Shown here piece by piece: positions 53,686 through 62,622 of a stretch of DNA of 64,000 nt. A program made the position numbers and the translations under genes. The DNA is taken from the NCBI RefSeq assembly GCF_015999545.1, contig NZ_CP065546.1, positions 1,178,001-1,242,000 on the forward strand. Reading direction: 5' to 3'. Source of the DNA: Lysinibacillus sp. JNUCC-52. Lineage in GTDB: Bacteria > Bacillota > Bacilli > Bacillales_A > Planococcaceae. How positions within the stretch are numbered: the first letter of the stretch is position 1; the number at the start of each line of letters is the position of its first letter. Under the pieces are notes generated by a model that ran no database searches, was not told the origin of the DNA, and saw nothing but the letters and a program-made list of their open reading frames with translations.

Positions 53686-54132
53686 TTATTTTGTGCCGCT
53701 TGCTCCAAATCCAGAAGCTCCACGAACCGTTTCTGATAATTCATTTACTTCTTGCAATTGAATAGAAGGAACCATCTGGATTACCATTTGGGCGATGCGC
53801 ATTGATTTCTCCACGATAAATGTTTCTTTACCATGATTAATTAAAATAACACCAATTTCCCCTCTGTAGCCTTCATCAATTGTTCCAGGACTATTGAGAA
53901 CAGTTACACTATGTTTTAATGCTAGTCCACTTCTTGGACGAACTTGCGCTTCTGTCCCTTTTGGTAATTCAATTTGTAAGCCTGTTTTTATTAATTTTGC
54001 TTCTCCCGAAGGAATTTCTACTGCTTCAATTGAATAAAGATCCATTCCCGCATCACCTGGATTTGCTTGCAAAGGTAGCAATGCATCAGCATGAATTCTT
54101 TTGATTTTTACGTCTAAGTTCATTTTTTTCAT
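53686..54132 (-). CDS. dut: dUTP diphosphatase
   Basis: 148-aa trimeric dUTPase with the five motifs in order: [11 protein letters not shown] (residues 24-34), [10 protein letters not shown] (about 66), [19 protein letters not shown] (about 80), RIAQMVIQ (about 107) and the C-terminal P-loop-like [10 protein letters not shown]. It hydrolyses dUTP to dUMP. It follows nrdF by two bases, coupling dUTP removal to deoxynucleotide synthesis under the same control. Chromosomal rather than phage context, with no phage genes nearby. Confidence 0.94.
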   Translation of the reverse strand: MKKMNLDVKIKRIHADALLPLQANPGDAGMDLYSIEAVEIPSGEAKLIKTGLQIELPKGTEAQVRPRSGLALKHSVTVLNSPGTIDEGYRGEIGVILINHGKETFIVEKSMRIAQMVIQMVPSIQLQEVNELSETVRGASGFGASGTK

Positions 54133-54134
54133 CC

Positions 54135-55103
54135 TTAACGATTAAATTTAAATGTGTCATCTGTAATTGGCGCTACTTTTGCTTTTGCGTAAGTAGAACC
54201 CTTTTGTGAAAAGAAGTCATATGTTGAACCTTCATTACGAATACCATTCATTACGATTGGATTCACTTCTTCTTCAGGGAACATTGGATCAAAACCAACA
54301 TTCATTAACGCTTTATTGGCATTATAGCGAACATATGCTTTTACTTCAGGTGATAACCCTGTTTCTGCATAAATATCTTCTGTATAATTCATTTCATTTT
54401 GATATAAATCCAGCAATAATTCATATCCCCATAAAGTCAACTCTTCTTGCTTTTCCTTCGAAAATTGCTTATATAAATTTTGTGCGAAAAAGCCTACTGC
54501 CACACCGTGGATGGATTCGTCACGTAAAATAAGGGAAATAATTTCTGCACTATTGCGAAGAAAGCCTTGTCCGCCTAAGTACAATGGATAGAAGAAACCA
54601 GAGTAGAATAGGAACGATTCTAGCATTACGGACGAGAACATCGCTTTCCATAAACTTTCTGAATCCCCTTCTTCAATGCCATTATAAATATCCGCAATTT
54701 TATTTGCCTTATATTGTAGGTATTCGTTTTTCTTAACCCATTCAAATAGCGCGTCAATTTCTTCATTTGTACAAAGCGTTGTGAAAATATAAGAATAAGA
54801 TTTTGCATGGATTGCTTCAAAAGCATCAAATACAGTAAGAACAGCCTTTTCTTGAAGGTCCGATGTATATGCAGCAACACGGTTCATCCCAATATTCGTT
54901 TGAACTGTATCAAGTAATGTTAAGCCTGCAAATACTTTCTTATACGTATCTTGGTGTTCGAAGTTTTTCCACTGCTGAATATCCTTACTTACCGCAATTT
55001 CCTCTGGAAACCAAATTTGTTTCCATTGTTGGTCCCAAAATACTTGTGCGAGTTCACTCGTTGACTTATTCCAATTGACCGCTTCGTAAATTATATTTGA
55101 CAT
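54135..55103 (-). CDS. nrdF: Class Ib ribonucleotide reductase beta subunit
   Basis: 322-aa radical-generating subunit. Metal ligands appear in [21 protein letters not shown] (also the radical Tyr), [11 protein letters not shown] and ILRDESIHG (about residues 64-195). Ends with a short C-terminal tail that contacts NrdE. It holds a dimetal-tyrosyl radical, most likely manganese-based and assembled with NrdI. The start is the ATG at 55103 with GAGGAG inside the end of nrdE; nrdE and nrdF overlap by 13 bp. Confidence 0.93.
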   Translation of the reverse strand: MSNIIYEAVNWNKSTSELAQVFWDQQWKQIWFPEEIAVSKDIQQWKNFEHQDTYKKVFAGLTLLDTVQTNIGMNRVAAYTSDLQEKAVLTVFDAFEAIHAKSYSYIFTTLCTNEEIDALFEWVKKNEYLQYKANKIADIYNGIEEGDSESLWKAMFSSVMLESFLFYSGFFYPLYLGGQGFLRNSAEIISLILRDESIHGVAVGFFAQNLYKQFSKEKQEELTLWGYELLLDLYQNEMNYTEDIYAETGLSPEVKAYVRYNANKALMNVGFDPMFPEEEVNPIVMNGIRNEGSTYDFFSQKGSTYAKAKVAPITDDTFKFNR

Positions 55104-57184
55104 GCGACACACTCCTCTAAGCTTTGCAAACGTTGACGGACATAATAAACTGATTTAATTCCCTTTACCCAAGCGTAAATGTAAATTTTCGCTAACTGTT
55201 CCGTTGTCCAGTTATCCGTGACATACAGCGTCATCGAAATCCCTTGGTCTACGTGTTTTTGAGATGCTGCGTATAAATCGATTAAATCATATGGATTCAC
55301 ATCATATGCTTCCACATATAAATGACTGTTGTCATTTGTTAAATGTGGCATTGGATAAATTGTTCGACTATCCGCATAATCACGCACCTCTACACGCTCC
55401 GTACTTGGTGCAATTGAAGCTGTACAGCTACGAATATATGAAATACTACCAGTTGGTGCAATAGCTAGACGATAAGAATGGAATAAACCATATTCCATAA
55501 CATCCTGCTTTAATGTTTCCCACATTTTCGATGTCACGATTGGAATATTTCCTAATGCTTTTAATACAACTGGTGAAAGCTCTTCTTCAATTTTATTAAC
55601 ATATTGATCAAAATAAACGCCTGACGCATAATCACTATCCTCAAAACGGTAGAACGTTTCGCCTCGTTCCTTAGCAATCTCCATCGATGATTTAAGTGAA
55701 TAATAGTTCATCGCTTCCATAAAGCTATCCATAAAAGCAATTGAATCTTTAGAGCCATACATAATCCCTTCTGTAACAAGATGACCATGCAGATTCATAC
55801 ATCCAAGCCCTACAGAATGCATTAACTTATTGGCTTTAGCTACAGGCGGTACATTCGTGATGTTCGTCATTTGCGACACATTCGTTAAAAGATGCATTGC
55901 TGTATCTACTAATGTACCAAAATCACTTACTTTACTTGCGGCATGTATATCAATTGAGCCTAAGTTACACGATACATCTAGTCCGTATTCATTTGATTCA
56001 TTTTGGTCAGTAATGATACTTGTTTCTTGTACTTGTAAAATTTCTGTACATAGGTTCGACATTTTTACACGACCTATATTTTTGAGTGGATGTACATCGT
56101 TGACATTATCATCAAAGATTTCGAAAGGATAGCCTGATTCAAATTGCGCTTTTTTCACTTCTGTATATAATCTGCGCGCATTCAAGCGTTTAATCTTACG
56201 GATATTAGGATTATCTAGTAGCTCATAATACATCTCTGTAATGGAAATTTCAGACATTCGTTTCCCGTATTCTTTATAAATATCATATGGACTGAACAAC
56301 ACAATATCTTTATCACGTTTCATCAGTTCAAAGAAAATACTTGGAATAATAATACCTGTTGATAGCGTTGCAAGTCGGATTTTATCATCAGCATTTGGCT
56401 TTTTCGATGAAATAAAATTCTCAATATCAGCATGGAAAATATTTAGGTAGACAACGCCAGAGCCGTTACGTTGTCCAAGCTGATTGGAATAGCTGAAGGA
56501 ATTTTCTAAAAGTTTAGCAACTGGAATCACACCACTTGCACGATTTAAAATTTCTTTAATTGGATCTCCTAATGGACGTAAATCTGTTAAGTTTACCCCT
56601 ACTCCACCGCCAAGGCGTGATAGCTCTAAACAATAACCAATATTTTCAGCAATACTATTCATTGAATCATCCATTGAAAGTTTAAAGCAGCTTACTAATT
56701 CGCCACGCGCTTTTTTTCCACTATTTAATGCGGTTGGCGTTGCTGGTTGATACGCCTCCATCATTGCTTCAACGGAACGTTCTGCTAAAACCGTGTTCCC
56801 TTGTGCTAAATATAAAGCGATGATAACAATACGATCCTCATATTTTTCTAAAATTTCTTCCCCGTCACGACTTTTCATTGCGTAACTATCGTAAAATTTA
56901 CTTGCACTCATAAAAGATGGGAAGCGGAAATTGTAATCGTATGCTTTTTTGTATAAGTGTTTAATAAAATCTATCTCATACATGTCGATAAACTCTTTCT
57001 CGTAATAACCTTCATCGACTAAATAGCGTATTTTCTCCTCAATATCAATAAAATAACGTAGACGCACATTTACATATTCTAAAAAATAACGGCGTGTTGC
57101 TTCACGGTCCTTTTCAAGCTCTAATTGACCCGTCGTGCTATAGCGATTAAGCACCTCATTATTAAGCTTTAAGTATGTTTTCAT
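55091..57184 (-). CDS. nrdE: Class Ib ribonucleotide reductase alpha subunit
   Basis: 697-aa catalytic subunit reducing ribonucleoside diphosphates. ELVSCFKLSMDDSMNSI contains the first redox Cys (near residue 170), LSRLGGGVGVNLTDLRP follows, the active-site region includes EYGLDVSCNLGSIDIHA, and the C-terminus ends with ECVACQI, the CxxC accepted by NrdH. The short N-terminus lacks an ATP-cone, as expected for class Ib. Its ATG overlaps the stop of nrdI by four bases. Confidence 0.95.
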   Translation of the reverse strand: MKTYLKLNNEVLNRYSTTGQLELEKDREATRRYFLEYVNVRLRYFIDIEEKIRYLVDEGYYEKEFIDMYEIDFIKHLYKKAYDYNFRFPSFMSASKFYDSYAMKSRDGEEILEKYEDRIVIIALYLAQGNTVLAERSVEAMMEAYQPATPTALNSGKKARGELVSCFKLSMDDSMNSIAENIGYCLELSRLGGGVGVNLTDLRPLGDPIKEILNRASGVIPVAKLLENSFSYSNQLGQRNGSGVVYLNIFHADIENFISSKKPNADDKIRLATLSTGIIIPSIFFELMKRDKDIVLFSPYDIYKEYGKRMSEISITEMYYELLDNPNIRKIKRLNARRLYTEVKKAQFESGYPFEIFDDNVNDVHPLKNIGRVKMSNLCTEILQVQETSIITDQNESNEYGLDVSCNLGSIDIHAASKVSDFGTLVDTAMHLLTNVSQMTNITNVPPVAKANKLMHSVGLGCMNLHGHLVTEGIMYGSKDSIAFMDSFMEAMNYYSLKSSMEIAKERGETFYRFEDSDYASGVYFDQYVNKIEEELSPVVLKALGNIPIVTSKMWETLKQDVMEYGLFHSYRLAIAPTGSISYIRSCTASIAPSTERVEVRDYADSRTIYPMPHLTNDNSHLYVEAYDVNPYDLIDLYAASQKHVDQGISMTLYVTDNWTTEQLAKIYIYAWVKGIKSVYYVRQRLQSLEECVACQI

Positions 57185-57540
57185 CCCTTCACCCTCGTTT
57201 CATAAAACGTTTGTATTACTTCATAATCAGCCTGATATCCACGTAAATCTAATTTACGCACTAGCGGGACCTGGTAGGTTTCTGCAATTTTTTCGCCAGC
57301 TCCACCAAACACATGGTGCCCAAAATTACTATTACCACTTACAGCTACTCCCTTGCAATATTCCTTGTTTTGCTCTAAAAAGCGAGCTACTTTTGCAGGA
57401 ATATCACCTAAGCCGTCCGTGTATGTAATTAATAGAAAGGGCTCAGTCAGCAACAATCCATCATAAATTTCAATAGATTCCCCATCTAATTTCGTCACAA
57501 TACTTCGCACATTACCTGTACGACTAGCATAAACGATCAT
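57181..57540 (-). CDS. nrdI: Flavodoxin-like NrdI
   Basis: 119-aa FMN protein: YASRTGNVRSIV (residues 4-15) binds the flavin phosphate, and GNSNFGHHVFGGAGEKIAE is the NrdI signature loop. It provides the oxidant that activates the manganese cofactor of NrdF. Its ATG overlaps the stop of nrdH and it overlaps nrdE, so the operon is tightly coupled. Confidence 0.93.
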   Translation of the reverse strand: MIVYASRTGNVRSIVTKLDGESIEIYDGLLLTEPFLLITYTDGLGDIPAKVARFLEQNKEYCKGVAVSGNSNFGHHVFGGAGEKIAETYQVPLVRKLDLRGYQADYEVIQTFYETRVKG

Positions 57541-57761
57541 ATTGCAATCATCTCAATTTGAGAAACAATTTCTTTGACATCTCCTATAAATGTGTCATTT
57601 ACTTCAAGAACAGGCACACTTAAAAAACCTGCGTCCATAATTTTTTGTTTTGCTTGCTCATCGTGATCAATATTCACAATTTCTGCTTCAAGTCCTGCAC
57701 GTTGTAATTCCGATTTGACCCAAAGACATTTTGGGCATATAGTTTTCGTATAAAGTTTCAT
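57537..57761 (-). CDS. nrdH: Glutaredoxin-like NrdH redoxin
   Basis: 74-aa thiol carrier with the CPKC active site (residues 9-12 of MKLYTKTICPKC). It also has VPVLEVNDTFIGD, typical of the glutaredoxin fold. It reduces NrdE. The start at 57761 has GAGGG upstream; an apparent longer ORF to 57851 runs into the leader terminator and is not used. First gene of the operon after the cobalamin riboswitch. The usual NrdH CMQC is CPKC here, as in glutaredoxin-like variants. Confidence 0.88.
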   Translation of the reverse strand: MKLYTKTICPKCLWVKSELQRAGLEAEIVNIDHDEQAKQKIMDAGFLSVPVLEVNDTFIGDVKEIVSQIEMIAI

Positions 57762-57785
57762 TTTAAATTCCCTCTTTTCATAATA

Positions 57786-57816
57786 TAAAAAGGCTATCTC
57801 TTGGGAGAGACAGCCT
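57786..57816 (-). terminator. Riboswitch expression platform terminator
   Basis: Minus strand GGCTGTCTCT-CCC-AAGAGATAGCC followed by TTTTT, between the cobalamin aptamer and nrdH. Confidence 0.82.
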
Positions 57817-57889
57817 AAGTTAGAAACGTAAAAAAACAAAAAAATCGTCACGTCCCCATTTCTTATTCCCCGAAGAAAGGTTGAATTGT

Positions 57890-58028
57890 TTTATTATAGG
57901 CAGGTCTCCTGGCTTTGCTTCATTCTCTGATATCCTTCCCATACGAATGCACAGTGGATTAAATCATCGTCAGCTTAACAGTTGCGGGGACAGCGTCGGA
58001 TATACCGAACTTCCCTATTAAACTACAT
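57890..58028 (-). promoter_or_regulatory. Cobalamin (adenosylcobalamin) riboswitch
   Basis: Minus strand landmarks in order: AATAGGGAAGTTCGG near 58018, GACGCTGTCCCCGCAACTG near 57990, a hairpin domain with CACTGTGCATTCGTATGGG, and the B12 box GCCAGGAGACCTGCC at 57900-57914. These are the conserved parts of the cobalamin aptamer. A terminator lies 80 bases further downstream. Bound cobalamin is expected to stop transcription of nrdHIEF-dut. Confidence 0.92.
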
Positions 58029-58051
58029 ATAGTAGTACCTATATAAAACTA

Positions 58052-58109
58052 ACACAATATATTGTTGTTGAACACAATTAAGTGTACCATCCTTCAAGTA
58101 AAAAGTAAA
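58052..58109 (-). promoter_or_regulatory. nrd promoter with two NrdR-box-like palindromes
   Basis: Minus promoter TTTACT (58104-58109), 17 bp, extended -10 TGGTACACT (hexamer 58081-58086). ACACAATATATTGTTG (58052-58067) and ACACAATTAAGTGTAC (58072-58087) match the NrdR box pattern acaCwAtATaTwGtgt and start 20 bp apart. The second covers the -10. Confidence 0.65.
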
Positions 58110-58535
58110 TCAAGAAAAGCGAATTCTTTATAGTGTAACTTTTCACTATTTTCTTTAGGAACAACAAACGGTTAATAAATGAAAAATGACTAGCTAGGTT
58201 AGTATAATTAATAATATCGTCAATAGTTCTAAAGAATGATAGACGGTTTTCCATGATAAGCTTTATCAAATGTTAAGCAATTATTATTCTACCTACTGAA
58301 GCCTAAATTAAACTGCGTATTATATTTAATATGTACTTATATAATTTTATAGCTGTTATCATATTTTAGCCACTATCGTAAGCCCTATAACTTCTATTCA
58401 ATTTTTCATTATACACACAAAAAAATATTAAAATAGATTTGCCGTTTGTTAGATATCATTTATGCTAGTTCAGATTAGAATGAAGTGTATTTATTCGTGG
58501 CTATTCTGTTCGCTATATTGATATAAAACAAATAA
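58110..58535. other. Intergenic region between the nrd promoter and the ferrochelatase-like gene
   Basis: Very AT-rich, no gene called. A 63-codon minus-strand ORF at 58078-58269 lacks a ribosome site and runs over the nrd promoter. Confidence 0.4.
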
Positions 58536-58571
58536 CCATCTGACATCAATGGAATATCGACATCAGATGGC
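58532..58571 (-). terminator. Terminator of the iron/heme operon
   Basis: Minus strand CCATCTGATGTCGAT ... ATTGATGTCAGATGG hairpin with a TTATTTGTTTTA tail. It lies 47 bases after the ferrochelatase-like stop. Confidence 0.65.
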
Positions 58572-58617
58572 AATATAGACTTTACAATAGTTAATCGTAA
58601 TTTATTAACCTGTTCAG

Positions 58618-59523
58618 TTATTGTGCGGGAATAAATGATTCGACAATGGCAGCTAAAGCTTGAATGGTATCATAGCTATCACCTGGAAACTCCGATTGTG
58701 CAAATTCAACTTGCAGTTCCTCACATAATCGATGACATTCATATCCGACTTCAAAATAGGACTCAATATCCGCTGAAAGTGAAAGAAGCTCACATGTGAC
58801 GATACCTTGAGCACCCTCGCCTTGCAATGAATTAATTTTATCTTTTACATTTGGACCTAGCCAGTCACCTTTCCCATGACCACTTCGATATGTAACATGC
58901 CAGTTCGCAATTTGTGCTTCTTTAGAAATGGCTTCGGCTAATTCGGAAAACTGGCGCACATAGTGCTCGTTTCTTTCAGGGTCAATAGGCTGACTATGGA
59001 CTGTATATAAAACATGCGTCTGTGCTCGTTTTTCAGCAGGAATCCATTCAAATGCACGTTGAACACGGTCTTTATAAACAGCAAGTAAATCATGATTTAA
59101 ATGCCAATTTTTCGCATGGATAACTTTAACGTCATGAGAAGCTAATAACGTACTAACTTCATCATGAAACGCTGATGCCCCTGTAGACATAATCGGATTT
59201 ACAGGTAGTGTTATAAAAGTTGTAATACCATCTCTAAGCATTGTGTTAACAACATCTGGAATATAAGGTTCTGTATGTTTGTATGCGTTATATACTTTTA
59301 CAGGCTCTGTTACACGTTGCTGTAAAGCATGTTCCAGCCCTTTAGCAATACGTCCCGTATTTGCTGCTAATGGATCAATACCACCTAATTTTTTAAATTG
59401 TGCCGTCACATTTTCAATTACATGAGGTGGTGGTGTTTTACCTTTCATTATATGTGTAAAATAAGGTGTTACATCGTCTAAAGATTTCGGTGCGCCATAT
59501 GCGTAATAAATTATACCAATCAT
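58618..59523 (-). CDS. Ferrochelatase-family protein in an iron/heme uptake operon
   Basis: 301-aa protein of the HemH/CpfC fold. Recognisable parts: IIYYAYGAPKSLDDVTPYF at the start, YTVHSQPID with the catalytic His (about residue 173), YRSGHGKGDWLGP, and DIESYFEVGYECHRLCEEL with the conserved Glu (about 255). It is in line with bacterial coproporphyrin ferrochelatases of about 310 aa, but diverges at several usual positions (for example GIIYYAYG rather than GLLVMAYGTP). It lies last in a Fur-controlled ABC operon with no hemE or hemY beside it, so it may be a second copy that acts on imported tetrapyrrole. Confidence 0.85.
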   Translation of the reverse strand: MIGIIYYAYGAPKSLDDVTPYFTHIMKGKTPPPHVIENVTAQFKKLGGIDPLAANTGRIAKGLEHALQQRVTEPVKVYNAYKHTEPYIPDVVNTMLRDGITTFITLPVNPIMSTGASAFHDEVSTLLASHDVKVIHAKNWHLNHDLLAVYKDRVQRAFEWIPAEKRAQTHVLYTVHSQPIDPERNEHYVRQFSELAEAISKEAQIANWHVTYRSGHGKGDWLGPNVKDKINSLQGEGAQGIVTCELLSLSADIESYFEVGYECHRLCEELQVEFAQSEFPGDSYDTIQALAAIVESFIPAQ

Positions 59524-59600
59524 TTTTTAGTCTCCTTTTCTTCAATAGATTAATGTATATAGTGTTGTAGTTTTAGTTCTAATTTCTTTTTAAAAATAGC

Positions 59601-60395
59601 CTACGATTTTTCACAAGAACTTGAGCACAATTTTATCGGCGTAAAGATTGGATTTCCGTCTTGCATATAAATTTCCGCATCTATTTCAAAAATTGATTGA
59701 AACATTTCTTTACATAATACACAATGTGGTGAATCATCGTAATAGATTTTGCCTTTCTTTAATACAATCAGACGTTCGCTATTTTGTGCCGCTTGGTTAA
59801 TATCATGTAACACCATTATAACGGTCATATTGTATTTTTGATTTAACTCTTTTACAAGCTCCATCACTTCTAATTGGTGTGCAATATCTAGATATGTTGT
59901 TGGTTCATCTAGAAGCAACACTTTGGGATGCTGTGCTACAGTCATTGCGATCCAAGCACGTTGACGCTCACCCCCAGACATCGAAGGTAGTACCCGATTT
60001 TGTAAGTCTTTCAGTCTAGTTACGTCAATCGCCCAATCAACAATTTCTTTATCCTCTTTAGACAGGACCGTCTTTCCTCCGCTATGTGGATGACGCCCAA
60101 ACTCTACTAACTCACGCACTGTTAAATCTAATTGATGATTATTCATTTGCGGGAGCATCGTTAGTGTTTTAGCTACTTCTTTAGACTTCATTTCATGAAT
60201 GTTACGCTCATTTAAAAAAACTGTCCCACTATTTGGTTTTAAAAGACGTGATATTACACGTAATAATGTTGATTTCCCCGAGCCATTCGGACCTATTAAA
60301 CTTACAACTTCCCCTTCATTAATTTTCAGGTTAATATCATTTAATCGAAATTGAGTGAACTCATGTTGATACTGTATGTGCTCAGTTCGTAGCAA
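59601..60395 (-). CDS. ABC importer ATP-binding protein, FecE/HmuV type
   Basis: 264-aa ATPase: Walker A GPNGSGKST (residues 36-44), signature SMSGGERQRAWIAM (about 138), Walker B LLLDEPTTYLDIAHQ, H-loop VLHDINQAA. The TTYLDIAHQ-type sequence is characteristic of iron-siderophore, heme and B12 importers. It overlaps the permease gene by 14 bp. The C-terminal part has three cysteines (HCVLC and CSSSC), unusual for this family and a possible metal site. Confidence 0.92.
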   Translation of the reverse strand: MLRTEHIQYQHEFTQFRLNDINLKINEGEVVSLIGPNGSGKSTLLRVISRLLKPNSGTVFLNERNIHEMKSKEVAKTLTMLPQMNNHQLDLTVRELVEFGRHPHSGGKTVLSKEDKEIVDWAIDVTRLKDLQNRVLPSMSGGERQRAWIAMTVAQHPKVLLLDEPTTYLDIAHQLEVMELVKELNQKYNMTVIMVLHDINQAAQNSERLIVLKKGKIYYDDSPHCVLCKEMFQSIFEIDAEIYMQDGNPIFTPIKLCSSSCEKS

Positions 60396-61410
60396 TGGAA
60401 TTCCCCTTTCTATGAATTAAATAAAGGAAATACGGTCCACCAACGAATGCTAGCAAAATGCCTACAGGAAACTCAATAGGATCAAATACGGTTCTCGCTA
60501 TTGTATCAGCAAACACAACAAGTAAGCCACCAGCCAACGCGGAAGTAGGTAGTAAATATTTATGATCTCCACCAATAATTAGTCGCAAAATATGTGGTAC
60601 AACTAAACCTACAAACCCAATTAAACCAGCAACACTTACTGCAATTCCCGCCAATAACGTACTTAAGGCAATTAAAAAGAATCGACTGCGTTCTACATTG
60701 TGCCCTAAAAGGCTTGCCATTTCATCTCCTAAACGCATGATACGTATATGTTTAATTGCATAAATTGAAAATATAAGTGCTACAAGAACATAGTAAATAA
60801 TCATTTTAAATTGCACCCAACCAACACCTGTCAAGCCACCCGACAACCATGGTAGGACAGATTGTACACGATCGCTATACAAAATCATAAGTGCATTTGT
60901 TCCTGCACCACAAAGTGCATTAATGGCTACACCCACTAAAATTATTCGCATTGGGGATGTACCACCCTTTTTCACCGATAAAGAATACACAATCATTGCG
61001 GCGACAAAAGCGCCTAAAAAGGCTGCAATAGGTAAATATATGATATAGCCAGGAAAAACAACCATTACAGCCACCGCCATAATGCCCGCGCCGGATGTAA
61101 TTCCTATAACCCCTGGATCAGCTAATGGATTTTGCATAACACCTTGTAAAATCGAACCTGCAATAGCCAAACAAACGCCTACTATCATACCTGTTAGTAT
61201 ACGGGGCATACGGATTTCCCACACAATTCGCCGTGCCATTGTATCTTCTGAGCTAATAATTCCATTAAACACTTCACTTACTGAAAACGAAACTTGGCCA
61301 ATCATAAGGCTACCGACACTCACTATGACCAAAAGTATTGGTAACAAAATTAACGCCATTCTTCGTTTTTTAGCAAGCGGGTGTGCATATTTTTCCTCTT
61401 CTATTATCAT
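60382..61410 (-). CDS. FecCD-family ABC importer permease
   Basis: 342-aa permease with about ten helices and the FecCD signature near the cytoplasmic loop (GVAVSVAGLIGFVGLVVPHILRLIIG, split near residues 255-280), plus AGSILQGVMQNPLADPGVIGI near 85. It forms the channel for iron-siderophore, heme or related chelate uptake. Located between the binding protein and ATPase genes with overlap or short gaps, forming a single operon. Confidence 0.93.
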   Translation of the reverse strand: MIIEEEKYAHPLAKKRRMALILLPILLVIVSVGSLMIGQVSFSVSEVFNGIISSEDTMARRIVWEIRMPRILTGMIVGVCLAIAGSILQGVMQNPLADPGVIGITSGAGIMAVAVMVVFPGYIIYLPIAAFLGAFVAAMIVYSLSVKKGGTSPMRIILVGVAINALCGAGTNALMILYSDRVQSVLPWLSGGLTGVGWVQFKMIIYYVLVALIFSIYAIKHIRIMRLGDEMASLLGHNVERSRFFLIALSTLLAGIAVSVAGLIGFVGLVVPHILRLIIGGDHKYLLPTSALAGGLLVVFADTIARTVFDPIEFPVGILLAFVGGPYFLYLIHRKGNSIATN

Positions 61411-61433
61411 CGTTATACCCCGCTATAAAAGAA

Positions 61434-62405
61434 TTATTTCACAGCTTCTTCAGCTGTCTTTAAAACTTCTCGCATATAATCAATGGCTTCAACAACCTGT
61501 GTACCGGGATTGTCAAACAGCTCTGCTGGTAAAATGATAATCTGATTATTTTTTACTGCATCTAAATTTTTCCACGCTGCATTTTCTTTCAATTGTTTTT
61601 CAAACCCTTCTTTTACTGTCGCTGGATTTGCATGCGTAATCAGCATAATTACTTTTGGGTTACGTTCCACAATTTTTTCAACACTTAAAGTCGCGTAGCT
61701 GGGAAACTTTTCTGTAGCTGGTAAATCGGCTGCGATATTTTTACCTCCAGCTTTCTTTAAGATATCCCCGTATAACGAATTATCTAGTGCTGCTAAATAT
61801 GTACCTGGTGCTCCATAAACAATGAGGGCATCTAACGTTGATTCTGTAGCGCCTTGTGCAATTTTCTCATCAATTTGTGCAACTAACTCATTGGCTTTTG
61901 CCGTGTTATTAAATAATTCACCATACTGAGTAATTGTTTTTTTAATATCATCTACTGAATTCATGTTCAAGTAGACAATTTTCGTACCAGTAGCCTCTAC
62001 CGTTGTAGCGAACTGCTGGAAGCTTGGTGGGACAATAAGTATTTCCGCATTCAATGCAGCAATCTGCTCAAATGACGGTTCATGTGGGTTACCTATTTCT
62101 TGAATAGCTTTTACGTCCTCCTTCATTTCTGTTGTAATCGTAGGTCGTCCAGTAACATTTGCTCCTAATGCAAGCAAAATGTCCATCATTCCTGGATTTA
62201 ACGTTGCGACTGATCTCGGTGTTGCTTCAAACTCAAGCTTATTTCCAAGGTCATCTATGAATGTTACTGCCTCTCCTGATTCAACTTGTTGTTCCATTTC
62301 TACTTTATCTTTGGAAGAATCCGTCTCCGCTTGTTTACTTTCTTCTCCACATGCAGCTAATGATAATGCCAACGCACCTACTAATAGAAATTTAAACTTC
62401 TTCAT
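61434..62405 (-). CDS. Iron/heme ABC importer substrate-binding lipoprotein
   Basis: 323-aa lipoprotein: lipobox LSLAACGEE (Cys near residue 19), then a class III (TroA/FecB) binding domain (TFIDDLGNKLEFEATPRSVA, IGNPHEPSFEQIAALNAEILI). A Met-rich NPGMMDILLALGA and a later His in LITHANPAT are at positions that could supply axial ligands as in IsdE, so heme is a plausible ligand; siderophores are an alternative. The ATG at 62405 is chosen; an upstream in-frame start at 62417 has a poorer site. Confidence 0.87.
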   Translation of the reverse strand: MKKFKFLLVGALALSLAACGEESKQAETDSSKDKVEMEQQVESGEAVTFIDDLGNKLEFEATPRSVATLNPGMMDILLALGANVTGRPTITTEMKEDVKAIQEIGNPHEPSFEQIAALNAEILIVPPSFQQFATTVEATGTKIVYLNMNSVDDIKKTITQYGELFNNTAKANELVAQIDEKIAQGATESTLDALIVYGAPGTYLAALDNSLYGDILKKAGGKNIAADLPATEKFPSYATLSVEKIVERNPKVIMLITHANPATVKEGFEKQLKENAAWKNLDAVKNNQIIILPAELFDNPGTQVVEAIDYMREVLKTAEEAVK

Positions 62406-62450
62406 GTTAACTACCAACCTTTTCTTTTTATTTAAAAATTGAAATGAAAT

Positions 62451-62508
62451 TGATAATCATTCTCATACCATTGTTTATGATTCTATTTTAAATAAAAAAA
62501 ATTGTCAA
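62451..62508 (-). promoter_or_regulatory. Fur-controlled promoter of the uptake operon
   Basis: Minus strand TTGACA (62503-62508), 17 bp, TAGAAT (62480-62485), followed by a Fur box TGATAATCATTCTCA on the plus strand (62451-62465), about 15 bases after the expected start site. Confidence 0.85.
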
Positions 62509-62543
62509 CAAACGTTTTTAATGTTGTTTTTTTAAATTTTTTA

Positions 62544-62596
62544 TTGCATAGCCAATTAATGTATGTTTTAATTGATAATGAAAATCAATATCAATT
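62544..62596 (+). promoter_or_regulatory. Fur-controlled promoter of the monooxygenase gene
   Basis: TTGCAT (62544-62549), 17 bp, TTTAAT (62567-62572), then TGATAATGAAAATCAATATC (62573-62592), a degenerate overlapping Fur box. Confidence 0.75.
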
Positions 62597-62622
62597 AAAA
62601 CTGTTATAAAGGGGTCATGAAT

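Noticed and set aside
58078-58269. 63-codon minus-strand ORF upstream of the nrd riboswitch
   Set aside because: No ribosome site, overlaps the promoter and NrdR-like boxes.
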